64,000 nucleotides of DNA from Candidatus Gastranaerophilales bacterium HUM_9 (GTDB lineage: Bacteria > Cyanobacteriota > Vampirovibrionia > Gastranaerophilales > Gastranaerophilaceae): assembly GCA_002103075.1 (NCBI GenBank), contig DABG01000018.1, positions 124,001 through 188,000 of the forward strand. The letters are read 5' to 3'. Each line of letters opens with the position of its first letter. Within the stretch, counting starts at the first letter, position 1. The position numbers and the translations under genes are program-made. This document shows, in pieces, positions 1 through 12,000 of this stretch. Below the pieces are notes generated by a model. That model searched no databases. It saw only the letters and a list, made by a program, of their open reading frames with translations, and was not told the DNA's origin.

Positions 1-3000
1 ATATTGAAGAATGAATATTGACCGACTGCATCAAATGTAGATCCTTCTTCATGACCGTTAATAGTGAATATACCTTCGCCAGATTCACCAGAATTATCAG
101 TCAATGTATAAATTTGACCTACATCTTTAAAATCAAAAGTCTTTGTATTATTAGTAGTGTCTTTTACTACGTATTCGTTAACAGTCTTTAACAAATCTTT
201 CTTATCATAATCAAATGCCAAACCATCGTTTTTAGTAACAATTGAAGTTACAACAAGTGTTTTTGAACCAATAAAGCTTGTATATTCAACTGAAACATTA
301 CCTTCTTTATCAGTATATGTATCTTCTATGTTTGATTCCCAAACATAAGCACCTTCGTGAGTAAGAACCAATTCAACTAGGTTCAAACCAGAACCAGATT
401 TTAATTGCTCCGCTGTATAACCTGCTAACAATGAATTATCATATTGAATTATTCTTAATGGTGTATAAGGATCTTGACCATCATCTTTTACAGGTTCAGT
501 CATAATATTGATAGAATCAATATACAAATAACCAGATGAATTCATTGATTTTATATAAACATTATCTGCAACTCTGTTTTCAAAGTCTATATCCATTGCA
601 ACATAAGTTTTATTGATACCATCTTTATCAGTAACAAGATTTGTAAATTGATAAATATCACAAGTATCATTTCCAGCTCCTGCTCCAGCATTTCCAGCTC
701 CCGCATCAGCATTGCCACCGGCATTACCAGCGTCTGCTTTTAATTTACCGTCCAAGAAATCAGATAATTCACGACTTGTTAAATTGATGTATGAATTAGT
801 GAATTTATAGATTGTAGTACCTGCATAATTATGAAGAGCTCTTTTATTAGGGCTTGTTCCGTCCGCAGTCAATCTTACTTCTGCATTTTCAAACATAATT
901 GTATTTGTTTTGTCATTTTCAATATTATTTGCTAATTCATATTTAACATATTTTGCGTTTGCAACACCATTACCGAACTTTGCAACAGCACCCTCTCCAA
1001 TAAAGTTTAAAACACCAATAGCATCTGGAGTAGTACCATTTGTAGTAATTTTAGCTACTTCATTAGCAGAGTACATAATGTTTATAAATTCAACGTTGTT
1101 TCCTAGATATACTCCAGTGTAATCAATTGTGTCACCAGCTATTTTCACTTTACCGCTATTGATATATTTTTCGCCTCCAAATATAGCTCCACCATATAAT
1201 ACATCAAGTACTGCGTTATTATTTTGTTCATAAATACCTTTGAATACAGATTGATCACTTGCGATTGTAATATTTATACCGTTATTTATGAATTTAGCAG
1301 TTGCAGAATCACCTGAAATAAAGTTATCATTAACAAGTTGCAAATCGTTTGATTTAATATTATTTTCATTGATATATGTAATACCGTTTAAAACAAATTT
1401 TGCACTGTCAATAAGTTCAATTTCTGAACCCTCGTGGATAACATCATTTTTATCGAAATTAACTACTTCATAACCAGTTATAAGTAATTTAGCGTCCTTA
1501 TTAATAGTAACCTTTACTTCGTCAACTAAATCATTTCTTTCAGCAGTTGAAGTTGAAGCATTTTTAACAACAAATACACCGCTATTCAAGTTCAAATAAC
1601 CGCCTCTAGAAGTTGATGAGAAGTAACCGTTCAAATTTAATTTAGCAGCATTAGCTGCGTCATTACCTGCGTCATTACCTGCACCACCATTACCTGTGCC
1701 ATTAGCTGCATCATTACCATAGAAGTTGAAAACACCACCATCAAGAGTAATTTTACCATCTTTATCCCAAGTATCGCCACCATTCACCATATCCAATGTG
1801 ATTGATGCAGGTGAGATATCTCTTGTTATAACACCTTCACCATCAGTATTTTCAGCTTCAATACTAGAAATAATAAGTTGACCGTTTGCAGACACTTTTA
1901 TAACAATATCATCATCAATATCGCCATACAAGGTTGCCTTACCTGTAAAGTAAGTAGTACCCATACCCTTAATATTCATAAGAGAATCATTTGTACCAGC
2001 GAACTGAATTGTAGCGTTGTTAACAATATCTTCATTGAATTCGTTAACATTTGTAGTTATAAATGTTACGTTTTCATCAGCTATAGTAAAGTTTTGTGGT
2101 AACAAAGCTGTCAAAACAGTGTTTGCAGGAGCATTTTTAGCTTTAACTTCGTTTGTAACAACTGTATTAAATTCATTAGTACCAGAAGTAAGCATTATAC
2201 CTGTGTTATACAAAGTGTTACCGTATTCAGCAGCATCAAATGTCACATTCTTAAGTATCAATGTACCAAGAATGTTGCTTATTGCACGTTGTTCGTTATC
2301 TGCTAATGTTACACTATTCAACGTAACAATTGAATCAGCATTATTAATATACAATACAGAAGCACCTGACGCTGCGATTACACCAGCGTTTTGGATTGTA
2401 ACATTATTAATATTCAATGTAACAGGATTTGGAGTTACGTTGCCATCTTTATCTGTAACGTCTGTAATATTAAACATTGAGTGTCCAGCCGAATCACCTT
2501 TAGTATCAATATACTGACCGTCAATTACGCTATCTCTGTTGATATTACCTTGAATTGTTAAAGTACCAGCTGATACAACTCCAACATCTGAAATTAAACT
2601 ATAGGTTTGATTTACAGACTCATCAAATACAAAACGTCTTTCTAACTGACTTTCATAAGTACTGATTGCAGAAAGTGTGTCTTGTTGTTCGTTATAAATT
2701 TTAATACTATCGTGATATGTAACTTTTGTTGCTACATCAATACCTTTTTTACCAATGAATGATGAATTGTAAACAATTGGCTCAGTTTCATCGATTTTAT
2801 AATTCCAAGTGTAACCAGATTGTTCACTTGTTAATTTATCACTCAATTCAAGATAGAAATTACTGCTACCATTAACAATAATTTGATAAACACCTTGTTG
2901 AGATGGGTCGAATTTCACAAGGTTAATACCAGAGATTGTAACAACACCTGTTGCTTCACCACCAGCTGCAATTTCAATCTTATCAGATGCACCAGAAACA

Positions 3001-6000
3001 AGATCAATATCTACATTGATTTCTGAATTATTAAAGTTAACTTTTGAGAATTTATATGTTGTATACGCAGCAGACTCAGTGTTTTCCATAAAGTTCAACA
3101 ATGAATCAGTGAATGTATAAGCATTCTTTCCTGTATAATCAGTGTTTGCAAAGTTAACTTGAACCTTGCTAAATACAATATTATTATATATTCTTTCAGT
3201 AGTAATACTTGGTGATGATGCAATTGAATACAATGTATAAGTAACAGGGAATCTATCTGCATCAGTCAATGTTGTTGGGTCAGCGTCAGGATTTGGACCT
3301 TGAATTTGGTTTTCATCATAAGTGAATGTTGCGGTTGCACCTGACTTGAAGAATGTTAACAAGTTGTTATCAATTGTTCCACCTTGAGTAGACATTGAAT
3401 AATGAGTATATTTTGCATCATTTCCAAGATATACTTTACTATAATTGATTGTATTTGCATAAACATCTAAAGATGATGCCTCATCAATATATTTTACACC
3501 ACTAAACATAGTACCTTGACTTGTTATAGTTTTAGGGTCGTTAGGGTCAGAATCATAACCAACAATCAATTTTGAAGAAGCACCATATTGATAATATGTA
3601 CCAGCAAATCCTGCTTCATCAGATATAATTTTAATTGTTAAACCGTCATCATATTGAGAACGACCGTTATACAAGATTGCAGAGTCAGAACCAGTGATTT
3701 GAGAATTGTTCAAAGTTAATGTTGTCAAATCATCATCCTTAGCAGCGTCTTTTAAACCTCTGCGAAGAGATACAACACCGCCGTTTATAATGTTTATACT
3801 ACCTAAATTATCTGCTTTATCGTTTATAAAACTATCACCAGAACCGAGTACTAAACCGTAGTTTACTTCGGGATTGTCTGGATTTTCAGTTACTGTGTTG
3901 TTATCAACAACTAAGCTACCAGAAACATCAATATTTATATAATCAGAAATTTTTGCATTTTCACCTCTAAGTGTCAATGTTGCACCCTTAGAAATAGAAA
4001 TAGTTCCAGAATTTGAAGAAATCAAACCATATACAAACATACGACCTGCTTTTAATAGAATTCTAGAACCCAAATTCATAGCAAGTTCTGCACCAGTATC
4101 TATAGCAATCTGAGCATTTTCATTATCGTTTATTATTGTTGAACGCAAATCAGAGTATGAATCAGATTGGAATGTAATTCTACCTGTTGAAGTGTTCGTA
4201 ATATATGAAGAGAATATATTTTGATTATTCTCTGTTGATTTGATATAAATAGTACCGCCATCATTGATAATATTATTAGCAATTTGGTCATTTGTTGCGG
4301 CATTAAATATAACGTTTATCATAGTCAATGTGCTTGAGTTATAAATAGCAGCAGCAGTTGCATTTTCTATACCAGCGTTAGCATCAATATTTACAACACC
4401 CTCGTTGTTTGTAAAAATAACGTTTGTCAATGTAACATTTGAATTTGCACCAGTAATATACAAAACAGATGCTTTATCAGAATTATCTGTTCCATCACCC
4501 AAATCTGCATTCTTAATAGTTACATCAGAAATATTCAATATAGTTGCAGCATTTGTAACTTGAAACATAGTGTAACCTTTGTTTTTATCTGGATCACCAC
4601 CAGGTTCTTTGTTTGCACCACCGTCAATTATACTTGATTTACTGTTTATACCAACAATATTAAGTTGTTTTTTTGTTACACCTAAATTGTCAATAAGTTC
4701 ATACACTCTATCATCAGTAATAACTGTATCTTCTGGATCATCAGCTGTTCTAAAATTAAAATATTTAATATCACAATATTCATAAACGTTAACAGCACGC
4801 AATGTATCTTCTTGCTTACTTGTTAATTTAACAGAATCATCTTTTCCATCATTATTGCTATCAAAAGTTGCAAGTGTTTTTGTACCCATAAATGTATCAT
4901 AACTAACTTGAGCATTAGCGTCAGTAATATAAGAACTTACTGAATAAGTCCATTTGATATCATTAGGGTCATTTGCAATCTTAATCTTATAAGATGCAGC
5001 ACCAGCTCCAGACAAGATTTGAATTACACGACTTGTTTGGTCAGAAATTTTTGATGGTTCTGTTATATTGAAATAAATATTCATTTCTTTTTCAACAGGA
5101 TCACCCTTATCATCTGTTAATTCCCCTGACAATTGAATTTTATCAGAAACACTATAAATATCAGTAGTTGCTAAATCTAAGTCTAATTTAATAACTGTGG
5201 TCGCATCAACATCTAGATATGCAAATGAATAAGTATTAAAATCAGAAATGTTTGGAGCAACATCTTTAAACACTTCTTTTTCATTTAACAAGTTAATTTC
5301 AGTATTAATAAACTTATATGTTGTAGCACCCGCTGCGTTTTCACCGAATGAGAAATTGTTATTTAAAACGTTGAAACCTAATCGAGCATTTGTAACATAC
5401 TTATCTGAACCAATAGAAACTGTGTTACTACTATTATTATTAATTGGATACAACATAAAGTATATATTTTCATCTACAACGTTTGTATTGAAATAGAAGT
5501 TAGCTGTAGCATTTGAAGCCCCAGATACAAATTTAAAGATATTTGAATCAATGACACCCCCTAATGCACCAACACTAAGCTTAACACCAGAATATAAGTC
5601 AATATTGCTAACTGTTTCATTATTTTCTAACGCACTTGAGCAGATGATATCAACAGTACCACCTTTAATAGATTTTTTAGCTACACTAACTGTTGTAACA
5701 CCGTCAGCACCAGTTTCTTTTTTATAACCCCAGAACGAACCTGTTGCATAAATTGTAGTTGAAGCGTTGTTACCCTCTTGAATATATTCACCAAAGAAAC
5801 CTGATTTCTGTGAATTTGCAATAGATATTGAAGAATCAATATTCTTAAAGATAGAAGTTTCATCACCATACAAGATTTGAGTTGCAAATCTGAATTGCGA
5901 ATTATCTTTATCAGTAGGGTCAATTGGTGTCATAATCAAAGTTGAATTATGAAGTGAGATTGTACCGTCATTCCAAGAATCAGCACCGTCTGCAACTTTA

Positions 6001-9000
6001 CCAATGTTTATATACATAGCAACTTCTTCATCGTGGTGATTGTAAACTTCTAATACACTATCAGCACGATTCAAATTTAATACGACAGCTTCAGCGATTG
6101 TATCAAGTTCTGTTACATAAAGAGTTGCACCTTGAGTTACACCAATATTGATTGTACCAGAATCAAAATCTAATGAACCTCTTTCAAACTGCATGCCGTC
6201 TTTGCCATATATAGGACGAGGAGTTGTTAAAGTCGGTGCAACATCATAATTCAATATTGTCAATGCAGAATTTTCTGATTTACTGCTAAGAACACCACCC
6301 GCTTCAAAGATATCATTGTTATCAAGATTTAATGTACCGCCATCTAATGATAATTCAGCACCATTTCTTATTGTAACTATTTGGTTTGAAGCGATTGAAG
6401 CACCTTTACCAATAATTAAACTTGCACCTGATAAGATATCTAAAGTACCATTACCTTTTGTAGCAGCCAAAGATATTGGATTCTTTTCATCAAGAGCTGC
6501 AAATCTATTGCCTTTACCTACAAAAATCATTGTTCCGTTGTTTGTTATGCTTGAATAGAAACTTGAAACTTCGGATTTAAACAAACCTGCGTTAAATACA
6601 GAAACATCAAATTCTGATTGTTTTGCATAAATACCTTGAACAACATTACCACTTGCGTCTTTTTGGTTCGCAGAGTTATTAACACTATTAATATTCTTTG
6701 TAGGGTCAGTTGGAGCAACAAATGTTACAGAGTTAAGCTCTACATAACCTGCGTTGTTTAAAATAGCATTACCAAGGTTATCTAATAATGTAACTTTATT
6801 CATTTTAACAACAGCCTTTTCATCTTCCAATGAAATAACTGAACCCAAACCTGAATAAATACCTACATTTTGGATAGTAACATTACTTATATCCAATACA
6901 ATTTTTCTGTTTGGATTATCTGTATCTTTAGCAATATGGAACAACGCATAATTTCCAACAACGTCGTCACCACCATCAACATGAGTAACATAAGAACCAT
7001 CTATTCTATCATATTGTGCGTCGTTACCTTTGATATATAATGTACCATTTGGAAGTGGGGAATCACTTTTTACATCACTTGATAAATGATAAACTTTTTC
7101 TCTCGCAGCACCATTAAATGTGAAATTTCTAACATTTGATGTATTATCAGCAGACTTAGAAACATATTTCAAGATTGCTAACAAAGTATCATCTTTTTGT
7201 TCAGAGATAATAAGTTTGTTGCCCAAAACATCTGCTGATTTTCTACCAATATATTCATCATAGTTTACAGAATCTTGTTGTATTTGGTATTTCCAATTAC
7301 TGTCTTCTTTTGTACTTTTAGATAATGCAAGTTTAATATTACTTTCTGTATTGATTATTATATATTCACCTGTTTTAATGAAATCAGTATTAGCAACCAA
7401 CCAATTAATACCCAAGGTAATTGTACCAGTTGAAGCTGCATCTACATCAAACTTATCCCAAGCAATAGCGCCATCTTCAAACTGGAAGTCAATTTTATAT
7501 TCAGAAGCTGCATCAGAAGTAACTTTGCCCAAATTCAAAATAGTAAAATCAGGTATTCCATCATCTTGCATATTGATTACAGAGTTAATAATTGATGTAG
7601 TAACACCCTTAGCTATTGAAAGTGTTTTCGAAGCATTATTAATAATCATATTCTTCAAATTCAAATTACCACTATTAACTGTCAATGTTGAATATGCTGA
7701 ATTATGACTTGTGTTTAATAAATCACTTTGTTCAACACTATCACCAAGTTCAATATTATTTTTACCAGAACCGTCAAAAGTAAGTGATACAGTGTTTGAA
7801 GAGATGTTTGAATTAATTATTTTGTTATAAATATTAATCTTAGATGTATTTGCCATACCAATAACGGTAATTTGTGATTTTTCATCAGCATTATAAGTAA
7901 CTTCTGTTACATCACCAATATTGTCAGGAACAATACCGGATTCAATAATATCGTATATATTAATAATACCATTTGCAGACTCTGCGTTCATAGTAAGTCC
8001 TGCACCATTTGCTAAGAAAATAGCGTTATAAACTTTTTCAGAAGCACTTTGAGTATAGTTTCCACGAATAGTTACTTCTGATTTATTAGCGTTAGCACTC
8101 AATGTAAAATTTAGAGTAGTAAAGATTGCACCACCAAGAGCCTTATTAATATTACTTACTGTAGTAGCATAGTTTCCAACAAAATCAGATACAATAGTTA
8201 AATAATTAGTATTTTCAGGAACTGCATTTCCACCTTCCATATAGATTGCACCACCTAAAGAAGAAGAAGTGTTAGAAGAAAGGTAGTTGTTTTTAAAATC
8301 AGCTCTTAAAACTTTGTTACCATTGTTTACAACTGTATTAACTAAGCTTAAAGCAGAACCTTTTAATGTAGAAGTACCATTTATAATTTTGTTAGCATTA
8401 AACGTATTGATATTTGTAGGTGCACCAAACGATACAGCAGCATTTTGAATAGACAAACCACCAGCTTTGTTATCGTGAATATTTACACCATTAACAATAA
8501 TTTGTCCACCATTTGCAGAAATTGCTGGATTGTTACCCAAAGATGCGTTTGACAAATTGATACTTGTCAATGTAATAATATTGTCACCAGCAAGAGCTAA
8601 GTTTGTATATTCATACTTACCTCTAAATGTTACACCTAATTTATTACCAACTACAGCTGCAGCACTATTCACAGTAACATAAGCGTTTGTTATACCGCTA
8701 ACAAAGTTAACAGTACCAACCCCTGATATATCAACATTATATTGATTTTCATAATAAACAGCACCACCAGCTATTCTACCACCTGTGATTGCATCACCAA
8801 AATTGATAGTACCACCGTTATCAACAACAAGATTAATTGTAGGTGAAGAACCTGCTGTTGCAGCAACAAATATCGCATTTGCAACTTGAGAGTTATCAGC
8901 ACCACGAACATAGTTTCCAGTAAAATCAGTAGTAAATTTTTTATTATCAGCTTTAATCGTAATATCACCTGCTGTATAAATCGCACCACCAACACCAATT

Positions 9001-12000
9001 CCGCTACCATAAGAAACATAGTTTCCAATGAATTTAACGTTTGTTAATGTTAAAACCGCATCAGTGTTGTTTGATTTATAAATTGCACCACCATAACCAG
9101 AACTTGTTGAAGTGATGTAGTTGTTGGTAAAACTTGTATTAGAAATTTCAACAGTACCAATATTATGATAAATTGCACCACCATATTCTAATTTAGAACC
9201 AGATGACATGATGATTGCGTTATTAATAGTCAATTTTGAATCAGTACCTGCTAATGAGTTGTTCATATTAACAACTGAACCATAAGTTGTTGTAGACAAT
9301 GCATTTTTAATCGTCATATCTTTAATCAACAAATCTTGTTTGTTTGCAGCGTCTGAACCGAATTTAAACATAGAATGAGAGTTTGCATCAATAATATAAT
9401 TAGTTTTTTGACCACCCTCAAGACCTAACAATTGAAGTTTACCATACATTTCACGCAAATCAACACGCATTGTATAAATTTCTTCTGTTTTTTTGTTATC
9501 ATATTTGAATTTCTTAACATCATTTGTATTATAAACGTTTAATTCATCAAGCAAATCTTGATAGTTTTTGATAGAACAAACAAGATAATAATACATATAA
9601 TCACCGTTTTGTCTATTACTAATTGAATATTCATATTCATCTGCCCAAACAGAATTCCAGAACACTTCAGAACTTACACCGCCAGTTGCAGTTCTATCAG
9701 TAATATCAGGTGATATTGTCAACTTAAATTTATTTGTTTTAGTTGAATCAGCACCATTATAAATGGATAAAACAAGAATTTCTGCACCGTCAAGAGCTTG
9801 TGCAGGAATATTCTGAAGGGCTATATCAGAAATATTAATAGTTTGAGTCTTTGTATAATCTGTACTATTAATCCATAACTGGTCAGCACTCTTAGCAGTT
9901 AAATCCATATCAATAGTCAAGTTCATAATACTAGTTTTGCCACCAATTGTTAAATAATTAAATGTATAATGACCGCTTTCATTCAAATCATCTTGTAATT
10001 TTAAAGTTACGTTTTCGAAATTATATTTACCTGTGTCAAATTCATAACTAGTCGCTGTATCAGCTTTTTTAGGAGAAACCATTGCATTTTTAATTGTCAA
10101 TAAGTTTGTATTGTTTCTCATTCCAATACTATATAAATCATAATTAGTTGTATCAACACCAGTACCAGTGAATGTAGCAGTTGAGTTGGTACCATTATAA
10201 GAAATAACATCACTATTGATTGTACCACTTGTAAGTGTTGCTTCTAAATCTGCATAATTCATCAACACAATACCTGATAAATCAACTAAATCACCTGTGA
10301 TTGTCGCAGTTGCATGTTTTGTTGCAGTGCCCTCAAATTTTTTGTATCCACCAAACAACGCACCAGTAGATGAAGTCAATGAACCTTGATATTGATAATA
10401 TGTAGCTAAAAATCCAGACAAAGTATTAGCATCATTCAAGATAATATCTACACCCATGTTTTTGAAAGTAGAAGTTTCATCTGCACTAGCCAATCTAGAA
10501 GAAACTAATCTTAAAGCAACACCTGAGTTATCAGAATATTCAAAACTACTACCACCTGACAAAGTAATTTTACCTTCCCAAGTGTCTTCATTATTTAATT
10601 TTAACGTACTAGAACCATCTTCAAGATGTAATTCCCCGAGAATTTGCCATTTTAAACTATTACCAGTTGTTGATTCAATAACTTTTGAATTTGTACCTGT
10701 AAGTGTCATTACAGCACCGTTTGCAATCATTATGTTTGAATTACCTTTTGCATTCAAAGTTCCTGATAAGATACCGTTTGCACCAGATGCCAAATCAATA
10801 GTACCATCAGTAAGATTCAACTCACCGATTGTTAATTCACCGCCACTAGAAACACTAGTAGTTCTATTAGCAATATTTACAGCTTCATCAAAATATGTTT
10901 TACCCTTGTCAGCTGTAGTTATCGTATTAAGAATATCAGCATAAGAAATATGTAATTCACCTGCGTTATTAATAGTATTATTTAGTTGAGTATTTCTAGT
11001 TGGAGCAGTAGCATTTATTCTCATAATAGCATTTTTTTTGTTTTCAATGTTAGATTTGATTTCTTGAACATTATTGATAATAACTTCACCACCAGTGTTT
11101 TCTATAGAAGTATGAATACCACCGTCATTTGTACCAATAATAGAACCATCACTTGCAGATATAGTTAAAATTCCACCCTCATTTTTGATATTAGTGTAAA
11201 TCTTAGCCAAACCATTAATATTCATTGTACCTTTGTTATACAAAGCATTTTCATATATACTACTATATTCAAATATAGGAGCAGTTAATGTAACAGTACC
11301 TCCTTTATTATATATAGAATAACCCTCATTCTCTTGGAAAATAACATTATTCAAATATACAATACCTTTTGATATATCAAAAACTGAACCATTTGTACTT
11401 TTCTTAGCACCTTTGAAAGTCACGTTTTGTACATTTATTCTTGCAGTTTCTGAATTAAGAACAAACATTGAATAAGCGTGACCAGCGTCAAACCCTACAT
11501 TTGATTTAGGATTATTCATATTTATACTAAGTGTGCCGTCTGCTGTAACACCAGTATCTTCACGTAATGTATAAATATCGTTATTATTATCAAAATTAAA
11601 AAATCTATCAACGCCATCAGCCTGATTAATAGCTGCTAATACATCTCTTAATACAACTTCAACAGTAACGCCAAGGGTTCTACCAGCTGCATTAATATAT
11701 TTTGAAATAGTTTGAGTACCAACAGAACTACTGTTGGTTACTATTTTTGAAGTGCCAAGACCAAAATTTGATGACCCTAAAACACTAGCATCAATGTCTA
11801 ACAACACAGAACCGTTTGTTATTGCTGAACCACTAACTACTTCATAATTATGTTCGAAATCTGTAATAATATTACCTATAATATTTAGCTCTGTTAAAGT
11901 TAAATCACCTGAACCAGAATTAATAACTAAATTATCAACCTCTGCAGGATCTAATTTTAAATCCATTTTTACTTTTGCATTAGTAAATTCAACGTCATTA

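Noticed and set aside
2017..2517. 166-codon plus-strand frame opposite the adhesin
   Set aside because: It lies antisense to an uninterrupted repetitive frame whose codon pattern (avoidance of TTA/CTA/TCA in the sense frame) opens the other strand; no ribosome site or recognisable product.
10456..10944. 162-codon plus-strand frame
   Set aside because: Another mirror of the adhesin frame with a meaningless composition.
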